A DNA stretch of 64,000 bases from Bradyrhizobiaceae bacterium. GTDB lineage: Bacteria > Pseudomonadota > Alphaproteobacteria > Rhizobiales > Xanthobacteraceae. Positions within the stretch are counted from its first letter, which is position 1, and each line of letters begins with the position of its first letter. The stretch is taken from assembly GCA_003963145.1 (NCBI GenBank), contig RXJJ01000012.1, positions 163,778 through 227,777 on the forward strand. Reading direction: 5' to 3'. Under the pieces are notes generated by a model. It saw only the letters and a program-made list of their open reading frames with translations, made no database searches and was not told where the DNA came from. Shown one piece after another: positions 38,432-47,059 of this stretch. The position numbers and the translations under genes are program-made.

Positions 38432-39958
38432 ATGACCATTGACGGTGTTAGCGGACGGACCAACTATATCGGAACGTCGATCCTTAATCTCCAGAGTCAG
38501 CTCAACACGCTGTCCGAACAGCTGACCAGCGGCAAGAAGGCCAACACCTATTCTGGACTTGGCGTTCAAAGCGGATTCGCCACCGGCCTGCGTTCGCAAT
38601 TGTCGGCGCTGTCGGCTTATTCCGACACGGCCACCATGCTGAACACCCGCATCGGCGTGGTGAACCTGTCGCTTCAGGGGCTGATCGACGCGGGCTCGGA
38701 AACCAAGACGGCGGCGACGGGATCGTCGCTCACGCTGAACGAACAGGGGCAGACGCCGGGCCAGCAGACTGCCAATGCCTCGTTCACGCAGGCGATCGCG
38801 CTGCTCAACACCGAATCCGGCGGACGTTATCTGTTTTCCGGCCGCGCCACCGATACGCCGTCAACAGCTTCGGCTGATGAAATCCTCAATGGCACCACAT
38901 CGCAGGCGGGACTGCGTCAGCTGATTTCCGAGCGCAAGGCTGCGGATCTCGGCACTGGCACGCCGCCGACCGGGCGTCTTGTCACTGCACAGGCCGGCAC
39001 ATCCGTCTCGATCAGCGAGGATGCCACCGGCTCGCCTTTCGGTCTCAAGCTCAGCGCGATTTCATCCTCGCTGACCGGCTCGAGCGTGACGTCGCCACCG
39101 ACCACCGCCCCGACGCCACCCAGCCCGCCGGCAAGCGAGTCCGTCGATCTCGGCGCGACCAATCCCAAGGACGGCGACAGCATCCAGTTCACCTTCCAGC
39201 TGCCGGACGGCACGTCGGAATCGATTAGCCTCACGGCGTCGTCGGCGAACCCGCCGCCGGCCGGCAGTTTCGCCATCGGGGCCGATACGACCGAGACCGC
39301 AGCGAATCTGAAAGGCGCGCTCGATACGGCGATCGGCAACCTGGCCAACGGTCCGCTGGTCGCGGCCTCCGCCGTCGCCGCTTCGAACAATTTCTTCGCC
39401 GATCCGCCACAGCGCGTCGGCTCCTCGCCTTTCAGTTCCGCCACCACTCTGGTGGACGGAACGCCGGCCAACACCGTGACGTGGTACACCGGCGAGAAGG
39501 GCACGGATTCCGCGCGGGGCACCGCCGTCGCCAGCGTCGATCCCTCGGTCAGCGTCCAATATGGCGCGCGCGCCAACGAGCAGGCGATCGTCGATCAGCT
39601 CAAGTCGATCGCGGTTTACGCCGCGGTCACGACCAATCCCAACGATCCGAATGCCAACGCGCAGATCACCGCGCTCAACCAGCGAGTCCAGGCCAATCTG
39701 GCCGTACAGCCGGGCGCGCAATCCATCCAGAACATTCAGTCGGATTTCGCAGGCGCGCAGGCGGCGGTGAAGGCGGCGACAACGCGACAGACCCAGACGA
39801 CCTCGATGGCCCAGAGCATGCTGGATTCGATCGAGGGCGTCGACGATAACGAGGTGGCGACGCAGATCATGGCGCTGCAGACCAGTCTGCAGGCGTCCTA
39901 TCAGACCACCTCGATGCTGTATCAGACCAATCTTTTGAAATATCTGCCGATTGGCTAA
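38432..39958 (+). CDS. flgL: Flagellar hook-associated protein 3, FlgL-like
   Basis: 508 residues. The flagellin-like N-terminus (LQSQLNTLSEQLTSGKKANTY) and C-terminal helix (EVATQIMALQTSLQASYQTT, LKYLPIG) identify FlgL. The centre (about 200-300) is a Pro/Ser/Thr-rich variable domain with PTTAPTPPSPPASE. It starts 11 bases after flgK. A terminator follows, closing the hook operon. Confidence 0.9.
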   Translation: MTIDGVSGRTNYIGTSILNLQSQLNTLSEQLTSGKKANTYSGLGVQSGFATGLRSQLSALSAYSDTATMLNTRIGVVNLSLQGLIDAGSETKTAATGSSLTLNEQGQTPGQQTANASFTQAIALLNTESGGRYLFSGRATDTPSTASADEILNGTTSQAGLRQLISERKAADLGTGTPPTGRLVTAQAGTSVSISEDATGSPFGLKLSAISSSLTGSSVTSPPTTAPTPPSPPASESVDLGATNPKDGDSIQFTFQLPDGTSESISLTASSANPPPAGSFAIGADTTETAANLKGALDTAIGNLANGPLVAASAVAASNNFFADPPQRVGSSPFSSATTLVDGTPANTVTWYTGEKGTDSARGTAVASVDPSVSVQYGARANEQAIVDQLKSIAVYAAVTTNPNDPNANAQITALNQRVQANLAVQPGAQSIQNIQSDFAGAQAAVKAATTRQTQTTSMAQSMLDSIEGVDDNEVATQIMALQTSLQASYQTTSMLYQTNLLKYLPIG

Positions 39959-39984
39959 ATCATTCGCCGGCTGAGCAAACGAAA

Positions 39985-40010
39985 AGGGCCTCCTTCTGGA
40001 GGCCCGTTTT
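39985..40010 (+). terminator. Rho-independent terminator after flgL
   Basis: Stem GGGCCTCC / GGAGGCCC, loop TTCT, then GTTTT. Sits 27 bases after flgL, between it and the convergent flbT. Confidence 0.88.
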
Positions 40011-40041
40011 GGTTGTTGGCGTGCGGTAGTTTCTGATGGTG

Positions 40042-40470
40042 TCAGGCGGCGCCCTGCAGGCCCGATTTGCCGGACTGCCGATGTTTGGCAAGCTCGAGGA
40101 GTTCGGCCTCGTGCGCGATCAGCCGCTTCGATTCCTTCAGCGCCTTATAATAGTCGCCGCTTAAGATATGATTGTTGATCTCGGAGATTGCGACCGCCGA
40201 ACTCGGCATCGCGTTGAGAAGATCGCGCATCAGGTCGAAATAGACCGCGTGATGTTCCTGCGGATCGCGCGCGACGTACATCAGCTGAACCGCCAGATAG
40301 AGCAATTTCGCCGGCGTGTCCGCGGTTGCGGGGGTCAGAATATCCTTCTCGCGCAGAATTGGGATCCGCTCGCCTTCGATCAGGATCTTCGCGCGCTGCT
40401 CGGTATTGGTGATGACGCAGGAGCCGATGATGATCTTCTCATGTGGCTTCAATTCGACCTTCAGCGCCAT
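40042..40470 (-). CDS. flbT: Flagellin synthesis regulator FlbT
   Basis: 142 residues starting MALKVELKPHEKIIIGSCVI, with RAKILIEGERIPILREKDIL and SEINNHILSGDYYKALKESK, the FlbT signature. In Caulobacter it binds flagellin mRNA and promotes its decay until hooks are finished. It is divergent from the flagellin gene here, whereas flaF lies beyond flagellin; the two regulators flank their target. Confidence 0.92.
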   Translation of the reverse strand: MALKVELKPHEKIIIGSCVITNTEQRAKILIEGERIPILREKDILTPATADTPAKLLYLAVQLMYVARDPQEHHAVYFDLMRDLLNAMPSSAVAISEINNHILSGDYYKALKESKRLIAHEAELLELAKHRQSGKSGLQGAA

Positions 40471-40683
40471 GCAAATTCTCCGCTGCCGTTTATTGCGTAG
40501 CCTGCCGCAGCCCGCATTATCCTTTCCCATCGTGGTTAATGCGGCGTAAACGGCGTTGGTTTTTTCCTGTCTTATCAATAGTGCCGAATGCACCAAGGTC
40601 TGCACGCATCGAGTGCAGAGCGCCCCTTCATTCACTTTTTTTTAGACTGTTGCTCGCATTCTTGGCCGTAGCGCCAGTGAAAG

Positions 40684-40700
40684 TTGGCGTAACGCTCGCA
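40684..40700 (+). promoter_or_regulatory. Possible sigma-54-type promoter before flagellin
   Basis: TTGGCGTAACGCTCGCA has GG-N10-GC spacing, TTGGC at -24 and a weaker TCGCA at -12. It is 33 bases before the flagellin ATG, which would give a leader of only about 20 bases. Confidence 0.45.
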
Positions 40701-40733
40701 CACGAAAATTGTTCACCAGAAAGGTTGAGTACC

Positions 40734-42251
40734 ATGTCAGATATCGTTCTTTCAGCGTCGGTTCGCCAGAACCTGCTGTCGCTTCAGTCGACTGCCGATC
40801 TGCTTTCGACCACGCAGACCCGTCTTGCCACCGGCAAGAAGGTCAACACCGCTCTTGATAACCCGACCAACTACTTCACGGCTTCGGCTCTCGACAGCCG
40901 CGCCAGCGACATCAACAACCTGCTCGACGGCATTGGCAACGGCGTCCAGATCCTGCAGGCCGCCAACACCGGCATCACCTCGCTGCAGAAGCTGGTCGAT
41001 ACCGCAAAGTCGATCGCCAACCAGGCGCTGCAGACCTCGGTGGGTTACAGCAGCAAGTCGACCGCGACCACGGCCGCTGTTTCCGGCGCGACTGCCAGCA
41101 ACCTGCTCGGCCCGGCTGGTTCGCCAACCAATGCCGTGACCACGGGCACGGTCGATCTCACGGCCGGTCTTGCCGATCCGGGCTCGGACGTGACCTTCAC
41201 GATCAACAGCCAGACCGTCACCCTGACCACCGGTTCGGGCAGCGGCACCGGCGGCGCGTTCACGCTCTCCGACATCGAATCGGCGATCAACGGCACCACT
41301 GGCGTCGGCGTTAACGCCACCGACGACGGCTCGGGCCACCTCGTGCTGACCAGCACCGGCACCGCCGGCGCAAGCGACGCGATCGTGACTTCCGGCCTTG
41401 CTTCGCTCGGCATCGCCAACAGCACCTACAACGGCACGGCCGGCACTTCCGCTCTGTCGGGCAAGACCCTGACGATTGCTTCGACCGATGGCGGTGTTGC
41501 AACCAACATCACCTTCGGAACAGGTACGGGCCAGATCTCGACGCTCGATCAGCTCAATACCGCTCTCGCTGCCAACAACCTGACCGCCTCGATCAGCTCG
41601 ACAGGCGCGCTGACGTTCACGACCACGAACGATCACGCTTCCTCGACGATCGGTGCGTTCGGCGGCACCGCTGTCGCGGCCGGCACCGGCCTGCTCGGTG
41701 CAAGCGTGACGGTCAACGCTCCGGTTGCGGACGCCAACTCGCAGAATACCCGCGCGAGCTTGGTTGCCCAGTACAACACCGTGATCGACCAGATCCGCAC
41801 CACCGCTCAGGACGCTTCGTTCAACGGCGTCAACCTCCTGAACGGCGACCAACTCAAGTTGGTGTTCAACGAAACCGGCAAGTCGACCCTGAACATCACC
41901 GGCGTCACTTTCGACCCGGCTGGTCTGGGTCTCAGCTCGCTGACCTCAGGAACGGATTTCGTCGACAACGCCTCGACGAACAAAGTCCTGTCCGCGTTGA
42001 ACGATGCCAGCACGACGCTGCGCTCGCAGGCTTCGACGTTGGGTGCGAACCTCTCCGTCGTGCAGATCCGTCAGGACTTCTCGAAGAACCTGATCAACGT
42101 TCTGCAGACCGGTTCGTCCAACCTGACTCTCGCCGACACCAACGAAGAAGCGGCGAACAGCCAGGCGCTGTCGACCCGTCAGTCGATCGCGGTTTCCGCG
42201 CTCGCTCTGGCCAACCAGTCGCAGCAGAGCGTTCTCAAGCTCCTGCAGTGA
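40734..42251 (+). CDS. Flagellin
   Basis: 505 residues. Conserved ends: N-terminal SDIVLSASVRQNLLSLQSTA with RLATGKKVNTALDNPTNYF, and C-terminal DTNEEAANSQALSTRQSIAV ending SVLKLLQ. The middle (about 110-400) is Thr/Gly/Ala-rich and variable, the surface-exposed part. ATG 40734 has AAGGTTGAG upstream. It forms the filament. Only one flagellin gene is in the window. Confidence 0.93.
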   Translation: MSDIVLSASVRQNLLSLQSTADLLSTTQTRLATGKKVNTALDNPTNYFTASALDSRASDINNLLDGIGNGVQILQAANTGITSLQKLVDTAKSIANQALQTSVGYSSKSTATTAAVSGATASNLLGPAGSPTNAVTTGTVDLTAGLADPGSDVTFTINSQTVTLTTGSGSGTGGAFTLSDIESAINGTTGVGVNATDDGSGHLVLTSTGTAGASDAIVTSGLASLGIANSTYNGTAGTSALSGKTLTIASTDGGVATNITFGTGTGQISTLDQLNTALAANNLTASISSTGALTFTTTNDHASSTIGAFGGTAVAAGTGLLGASVTVNAPVADANSQNTRASLVAQYNTVIDQIRTTAQDASFNGVNLLNGDQLKLVFNETGKSTLNITGVTFDPAGLGLSSLTSGTDFVDNASTNKVLSALNDASTTLRSQASTLGANLSVVQIRQDFSKNLINVLQTGSSNLTLADTNEEAANSQALSTRQSIAVSALALANQSQQSVLKLLQ

Positions 42252-42273
42252 TCGCAGCAGCAATCGCAAAAAA

Positions 42274-42305
42274 GACGGCGGGGTTCAAAAACCCCGCCGT
42301 TTTGT
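42274..42305 (+). terminator. Rho-independent terminator after flagellin
   Basis: Stem ACGGCGGGGTT / AACCCCGCCGT with a CAAA loop, flanked by A-run and TTTTG. Expected of a highly expressed gene. Confidence 0.92.
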
Positions 42306-42424
42306 TTTCCGTAGGCCAATAGGAACTTAAGTAATCGAATTTTAAGCGATTATCTTTACACATATGGCCGATGTCGCCTCATTCAGCGGCGGCGCGTTAT
42401 CTATAATTCCCGTCAAGGTGATGA

Positions 42425-42781
42425 ATGTCCAACGCCGCGAAGGCCTACGCTAAGACCGCCCAGACCACCGCATCACCCCGTGAGATCGAGGCCCAGGCGC
42501 TTCTCAAGGCCGCCAGCCAGCTTCAGGACGTCATGAACGAAACCGGCGAGCGTCTGCAGGCCGCGCTGATGTTCAATCGCAAGCTGTGGTCCATTTTCCT
42601 GAGCGATGCCCTGCGCGATGAAAATCCGCAACCGCTCGAAGTTCGTCAGAACATCGCGAACATTGGCGTGTTTGTCATGACGCATAGCGCCGCGCTTGCT
42701 GTCAATCCGCAGCCGGGCCATCTCCAGCCGCTGATCGACATCAACCGCAATATCGCGGCAGGTCTCGCCGGGCGCGCGTGA
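42425..42781 (+). CDS. flaF: Flagellar biosynthesis regulator FlaF
   Basis: 118 residues. AAKAYAKTAQTTASPREIEA and FNRKLWSIFLSDALRDENPQ with LRQNIANIGVFV-type C-half match FlaF. In Caulobacter FlaF is needed for flagellin translation and acts opposite to FlbT. It has its own region after the flagellin terminator (173-base gap). A small conserved-looking gene follows 19 bases later. Confidence 0.93.
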   Translation: MSNAAKAYAKTAQTTASPREIEAQALLKAASQLQDVMNETGERLQAALMFNRKLWSIFLSDALRDENPQPLEVRQNIANIGVFVMTHSAALAVNPQPGHLQPLIDINRNIAAGLAGRA

Positions 42782-42800
42782 TCGCGGGGGACAGGTCACG

Positions 42801-43175
42801 ATGTCGGACGTCTACAGCATCCTTCAGTCGGGTTACGTGACGGCCGGTTCGAATATCGCCGGTCTTGCGAACTCCAAAACGCCCTATGTTCCGGTTGACG
42901 CACCGAGCTATGAAGGAACCTGGACCGGGGCCTACGCGAACAACACCAAGTTCACGATCCAGATTTCCAATGTCGAGGGTTTTCGCGCCAAGGTTCGCTA
43001 CCAAAGCGGTTCGACGGTGAAATATCAGGACGTCCTGATCAAGGACAATTCCTTCAAGTTCGGCGATTCGAAATTCACCCTCACCAAGGCCGGGACCGCG
43101 CAGCTCAAAACCGTCATGACCGACGCGGCGACCGGCGCGCAGACGCTCGAGACGGCCTACGCCCAGCAGTCCTGA
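42801..43175 (+). CDS. Small protein of unknown function in the flaF transcript
   Basis: 124 residues, no signal peptide. The first 35 residues (SDVYSILQSGYVTAGSNIAG) look like an export-type disordered or helical leader. The rest is a beta-rich domain with alternating pattern YEGTWTGAYANNTKFTIQIS and YQSGSTVKYQDVLIKDNSF. It starts 19 bases after flaF, same strand, so it is probably co-expressed. No named family is recognised; a flagellar or secretion-linked role is inferred only from position. Confidence 0.7.
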   Translation: MSDVYSILQSGYVTAGSNIAGLANSKTPYVPVDAPSYEGTWTGAYANNTKFTIQISNVEGFRAKVRYQSGSTVKYQDVLIKDNSFKFGDSKFTLTKAGTAQLKTVMTDAATGAQTLETAYAQQS

Positions 43176-43198
43176 TTTGCTGTGTCAGGTCCGAGGAG

Positions 43199-43561
43199 TC
43201 AGGCCTGCAGGTCCGTGTGAGACGCTTCTTTTTCCTGCTTCGCAAGATCCTGCGTCCGCACATAGGCGCGCAGGCGAAGACGGGCCTCATCGGGAAATTG
43301 CCGGACCACGAGAGTAGTGCGGTTGTCGACCACCCGGTAAACGATTTCGTTTGCATCCCGATCGATGATCGTTTGAGAAGTGAAGGCATCGTCCTTCGAT
43401 TGCGGATCGTTGGCCGTGCGCTGACCCGTGTCCGGGGCGGTGACGGACTTTTCGGGCGAAAGCTGCGTCGGCACAGCCGCCTTCGCGGCGTCGGGCGAGG
43501 GGCCCGCAGCCGGTGTCGCAACCGACGCCCCGATCGGTCGTATGCTGAAGTCCGCAGCCAT
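43199..43561 (-). CDS. FlaG-like flagellar protein
   Basis: 120 residues. A Pro/Ala-rich N-terminus precedes a segment IDRDANEIVYRVVDNRTTLV then VRQFPDEARLRLRAYV, like the FlaG core (V-D-x-x-T-x-x-V-I-R-Q-I-P). It may affect filament length. It converges with the small gene downstream of flaF. Similarity is in one short motif only. Confidence 0.5.
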   Translation of the reverse strand: MAADFSIRPIGASVATPAAGPSPDAAKAAVPTQLSPEKSVTAPDTGQRTANDPQSKDDAFTSQTIIDRDANEIVYRVVDNRTTLVVRQFPDEARLRLRAYVRTQDLAKQEKEASHTDLQA

Positions 43562-43687
43562 GGCAGCCGTCCGGCCTCCACTCTGTCACGATGATCAATG
43601 CGACAGTATCGCCGGGAGCTTCTAAAGCTGGTGCTGATGCGTGCCTTGCAATTTGATTCAAATGCCGGACAGTTTGCGCGCCAAACA

Positions 43688-43714
43688 AAACCGGCGGACG
43701 AGGTCCGCCGGTTT
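43688..43714 (-). terminator. Terminator of the flgI-flgJ-flgN-like operon
   Basis: Perfect stem AAACCGGCGGAC / GTCCGCCGGTTT with a three-base loop; on the minus strand it is followed by TTGTTT. It lies 26 bases after the FlgN-like stop. Confidence 0.85.
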
Positions 43715-43740
43715 AAGAAGATCGGAAAAATTCTTCGGAA

Positions 43741-44226
43741 CTACAGAACGCGGCTGATCGCCAGCGGGGCGGCGTTGCGCGATGCGTTCGGCATGGCGCG
43801 CTGGCCGGCAGCGGTATAGCCGTTCGGCATGTTGCGGCGCTGGATTTCGCCGCTGACGCCGCGCACGATACCTTCCGACACCGCGTGTGCCGTTGCGAGC
43901 ACGGTCAGGTTGACCTGCAGCATGGCGTGGAAAACGTCATGATGACGATGCAGGGCGGCGAGCAGATCCGGCGTCGATTGCCTGAGATAGTCACGGCTGT
44001 TCTTAAGTTGGGTGACGCTCTGCATGTAATGACGCGAGGCTTCGCTCTTTTGCGCCTCGAGCGCGATGGCTTCGCGGACCTTGCCAGCGCGCACCATTTC
44101 GGTTTCCTGTTCGACGATCCCGAGCAGGGTGGTCATGATGTCGATCAGGCCCTCGGCGAGGCGGCGCGCCTCGGCAGGCGAAGCCACCGGCGCGGGCCGA
44201 GCCGTCTGTGGATTGGGATTGTTCAC
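43741..44226 (-). CDS. FlgN-like flagellar chaperone candidate
   Basis: 161 residues, mostly helical, with LAEGLIDIMTTLLGIVEQET, a heptad-like central stretch and a C-terminal motif ending PLAISRVL. The position (after flgJ) and helical build suit a FlgN-type export chaperone for FlgK and FlgL. The start is GTG 44226, overlapping the flgJ stop by four bases (GTGA), so translation is coupled. Family assignment is moderate. Confidence 0.55.
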   Translation of the reverse strand: MNNPNPQTARPAPVASPAEARRLAEGLIDIMTTLLGIVEQETEMVRAGKVREAIALEAQKSEASRHYMQSVTQLKNSRDYLRQSTPDLLAALHRHHDVFHAMLQVNLTVLATAHAVSEGIVRGVSGEIQRRNMPNGYTAAGQRAMPNASRNAAPLAISRVL

Positions 44227-44588
44227 GATGCAAGACTCCGGGTGTTCTGGGCTGGCTGTCTGGCCTGCTGGAGGATGAGGTCGCGATAGATCTCGCTGGA
44301 AATGCCGATTCCGCCAGCCTTGGCGAAGGACTTCGAATATTCTTCGGTCATCATCGAGCGCCAGATGCTGGTGCCGGGCGTGTTGCCAAACGGGCCGTCG
44401 CCCTTGATGCCGGCGGTCATCTGAGAAAACATCGAGTTCAGGAAAACCGACTCGAAATCCTGTGCCTTCTCCTTGGTCTTGGCCTGCATCTGCGGCGAGA
44501 CCTTGGTCAGGGCGCTGGCGAGTTCGAGATCGGGGCGGCCGTTTCGGGTAGGCTGGCCCTGTCTGGCGGCGAGTGCTGCGGCGTCCAT
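44223..44588 (-). CDS. flgJ: Rod-binding protein FlgJ (short form)
   Basis: 121 residues. The rod-binding domain shows KAQDFESVFLNSMFSQMTAG and MMTEEYSKSFAKAGGIGIS. It lacks the C-terminal muramidase of enteric FlgJ, as usual in alphaproteobacteria; another enzyme must open the peptidoglycan. ATG 44588 overlaps the flgI stop by one base. Confidence 0.9.
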   Translation of the reverse strand: MDAAALAARQGQPTRNGRPDLELASALTKVSPQMQAKTKEKAQDFESVFLNSMFSQMTAGIKGDGPFGNTPGTSIWRSMMTEEYSKSFAKAGGIGISSEIYRDLILQQARQPAQNTRSLAS

Positions 44589-45697
44589 CACAGCACCTCG
44601 ATGTCGGCCTGAATCGCGCCGGCCGCCTTGATCGCCTGCAGAATGCCGATCAGGTCGCGCGGCCCGATGCCGAGGCCGTTGAGGCCGTCGACGAGCTGCT
44701 GGAGCGACACGCCGGCCTTGACCAGAGCAAGTTTGCGTCCGTCTTCCTGAACGCCGACACGCGTGTTCGGCGTGACGACCGTTCGTCCGTTGGAGAAGGG
44801 CGCCGGCTGGCTGACCTGCGGGCTTTCCGAGATGGTGACGGTCAGATTGCCTTGCGCGACCGCCACGGTATTCACGCGCACGTCGCGGCCCATCACGATG
44901 ATGCCGGAGCGTTCGTCGATCACGATCTTGGCGACCAGATCGGGATCGACCTGGAGCTGCTCGATCTCGGTCAACAGCGCCACCACATTGCCCTTGAATT
45001 CGGCCGGGATGGTGAGGCGGACGGTCGAGGGATCGACCGGCTCGGCGGTCTTGGCGCCGAGGAAATCGTTGACCGCCGCCGCGATCCGTTTGGCGGTGGT
45101 AAAATCGCTGTTACGGAGTGCGAGGCGCACGTCGGGCATCTTGTTCAGCGCGAACTCGATCTCGCGCTCGACCAGGGCGCCGTTGGCGATACGGCCGTTG
45201 GTTGGCACGCCGCGGGTGACGCTGGCGGCCTGGCCTTCGGCGGAAAAGCCGTTGATCGCGAGCGAGCCCTGGGCCACGGCGTAAACATTACCGTCGGCGC
45301 CGAGCAGGGGGGTGACGAGCAGGGTGCCGCCCTGCAGGCTTTTCGCGTCGCCCATCGCCGAGACGGTGACGTCCATCCGGGTGCCCTGGGTGGCGAAGGG
45401 CGGCAGATTGCCGGTCACCATGACGGCGGCGACGTTGCCGGTGCGGATGGTGGCGCCGCGGATGTTGACCCCCATGCGTTCCAGCATCGCCTGCAGCGAC
45501 TGCTTGGTGAAGGGGATATTGTTGAGGGTATCGCCGGTGCCGTTGAGGCCGACCACGAGGCCGTAGCCGATCAACTGGTTCTGGCGCACGCCCTCGATAT
45601 TGGCGAGATCCTTGATGCGCGAGGTCGCATGCGCCGCCGCACCCGACAGGGCCAGCGTCAGCGCGGCAAATCCGATCGCCCGAATAACTCGAAACAT
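44588..45697 (-). CDS. flgI: Flagellar P-ring protein FlgI
   Basis: 369 residues from ATG 45697, where a signal peptide starts (MFRVIRAIGFAALTLALSGA) with AGAGG upstream. P-ring motifs: SRIKDLANIEGVRQNQLIGY, GLVVGLNGTGDTL, PFTKQSLQAMLERMGVNI and a C-terminal LVDGLNGLGIGPRDLIGILQ. It is exported to the periplasm and polymerises around the rod. It is divergent from fliX, as in Caulobacter, and preceded by a near-perfect CtrA-type box. Confidence 0.95.
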   Translation of the reverse strand: MFRVIRAIGFAALTLALSGAAAHATSRIKDLANIEGVRQNQLIGYGLVVGLNGTGDTLNNIPFTKQSLQAMLERMGVNIRGATIRTGNVAAVMVTGNLPPFATQGTRMDVTVSAMGDAKSLQGGTLLVTPLLGADGNVYAVAQGSLAINGFSAEGQAASVTRGVPTNGRIANGALVEREIEFALNKMPDVRLALRNSDFTTAKRIAAAVNDFLGAKTAEPVDPSTVRLTIPAEFKGNVVALLTEIEQLQVDPDLVAKIVIDERSGIIVMGRDVRVNTVAVAQGNLTVTISESPQVSQPAPFSNGRTVVTPNTRVGVQEDGRKLALVKAGVSLQQLVDGLNGLGIGPRDLIGILQAIKAAGAIQADIEVL

Positions 45698-45752
45698 CCT
45701 CTGCTCCCACCGAGGTGTTGAAACTCTCACAGTCTCCGTGCTCCCCACGGAG

Positions 45753-45767
45753 TTAGTCTGCCATTAA
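45753..45767. promoter_or_regulatory. CtrA-type box upstream of flgI
   Basis: TTAG-TCTGCCA-TTAA on the plus strand, one mismatch from TTAA-N7-TTAA, 56 bases upstream of flgI and inside the flgI-fliX divergent region. Confidence 0.5.
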
Positions 45768-45901
45768 CTATGCGAGCGCCGTGCCATCGGGCTTTTTGCA
45801 AGCAAGCCATTGAACTAAAATCATTATTTTTGATGACCTGAAATCGGAAGATGCCGCAGTCCGTGCCGAAACTGCCGTTCGCGGCAGATTTTGCCGGGCT
45901 C

Positions 45902-45916
45902 TTTACGCTCCATTAA
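45902..45916. promoter_or_regulatory. CtrA-type box upstream of fliX
   Basis: TTTA-CGCTCCA-TTAA followed by CC, one mismatch from consensus, 61 bases before the fliX ATG. CtrA control of fliX is known in Caulobacter. Confidence 0.55.
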
Positions 45917-45976
45917 CCATAAAGGATGAGGTTAGCGTTGGGGCACGCGGGATGCGGCGCTCCCCGAGACAGCAGA

Positions 45977-46384
45977 ATGCGAATTTACGGCCCCAACGGA
46001 ACCACACTTGGATCGCCTGCCGCGAGCAGCCGGCGCATCGGTTCGTCCGGATTCACGCTGGACGAGACGGGTTCGCCCTCGGAAACCCGTTCGGTCAGCG
46101 CGCCGCGCGCGGCCGGTGGCATCGATGCGCTATTGGCCCTGCAGGGTGTTGAGGATTCCACGGAGCGGCGGAAGCGTTCGGTTGCCCGCGGCCGCCGTGC
46201 GCTCGACCTGCTCGACGATCTGAAAATCGGTCTCTTGTCCGGCACTCTCGATTCGTCGATGGCGGGACGGCTGCGGGCGATTGCCGCCGATCTGAAATCC
46301 TTGTCCGGCGACCCCGGTCTCGATCAGGTGTTGTCGGAGATAGACCTGCGCGTCGAGGTTGAGCTCGCCAAGGCCGGCGGCTGA
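45977..46384 (+). CDS. fliX: Flagellar assembly regulator FliX
   Basis: 135 residues beginning MRIYGPNGTTLGSPAASSRR, with GIDALLALQGVEDSTERRKR and ARGRRALDLLDDLKIGLLSG, the FliX family pattern. In Caulobacter FliX links completion of the basal body to activation of the sigma-54 activator FlbD. No flbD is in the window. The start is set by conserved MRIYG; an upstream in-frame ATG at 45926 is unlikely. Confidence 0.92.
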   Translation: MRIYGPNGTTLGSPAASSRRIGSSGFTLDETGSPSETRSVSAPRAAGGIDALLALQGVEDSTERRKRSVARGRRALDLLDDLKIGLLSGTLDSSMAGRLRAIAADLKSLSGDPGLDQVLSEIDLRVEVELAKAGG

Positions 46385-46547
46385 GTTTCCTGCTTTATAC
46401 CTGTGGATGGCCGGCTCGGACGATGCCGGTTCCTTGGGCAGGGCGGGCCGATCCTGCCTTTTACCGATATTGTTTGTCACGGGCCGTCGCTATATAAGCG
46501 GCGCGCGGGTGGGTCTTTTCTGCCCGCCTTGCACGGATGAGAGATCG

Positions 46548-46961
46548 GTGTTGGACAAACTGAAAAGCTACCGGCCTTCCGAGAAAGAGCCGTTCATGAA
46601 CGAACGGCAGCGCGAATACTTCCGCGCCAAGCTGCTTGCCTGGAAGGATGAGATTCTCCGCGAAGCCAAGACGACCTTGCAGCAATTGCAGGAAGAGAAC
46701 GTCAATCATCCGGACCTCGCGGACCGCGCGTCATCCGAAACGGACCGGGCCATCGAATTGCGGGCTCGCGACCGGCAGCGCAAGCTGATCTCCAAGATCG
46801 ACGCCGCTATTCAGCGCATCGAGGACAATACCTACGGCTATTGCGAGGAAACCGGCGAGCCGATCTCGCTGAAGCGGCTGGAGGCACGGCCGATCGCGAC
46901 CCTGTCGGTCGAGGCGCAGGAGCGCCACGAGAAGCGCGAGAAGGTCTACCGCGACGAATAG
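46548..46961 (+). CDS. dksA: DksA-type RNA polymerase-binding transcription factor
   Basis: 137 residues from GTG 46548; TTG 46551 and ATG 46596 are alternatives. Coiled-coil with the tip-type NHPDLADRASSETDRAIELR and globular YGYCEETGEPISLKRLEARP. Only one of the four zinc-finger cysteines remains (CEET, and TLSVEA where C-x2-C is usual), so zinc is probably not bound, as in other alphaproteobacterial forms. It works with ppGpp on RNA polymerase. It sits between flagellar genes. Confidence 0.9.
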   Translation: MLDKLKSYRPSEKEPFMNERQREYFRAKLLAWKDEILREAKTTLQQLQEENVNHPDLADRASSETDRAIELRARDRQRKLISKIDAAIQRIEDNTYGYCEETGEPISLKRLEARPIATLSVEAQERHEKREKVYRDE

Positions 46962-47059
46962 GGTGCGGGCTTTCTTTGCTTCGTTAAAGAACGATCACCA
47001 ACGGAATTGCAACTCGCAGGAGTGCTTGCGCACAACATTCCTTTGCGACGGCGTCCGAA

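Noticed and set aside
40477-40494. GG-N10-GC match upstream of flbT on the minus strand
   Set aside because: Only the GG and GC dinucleotides fit; such matches are common by chance in GC-rich DNA.
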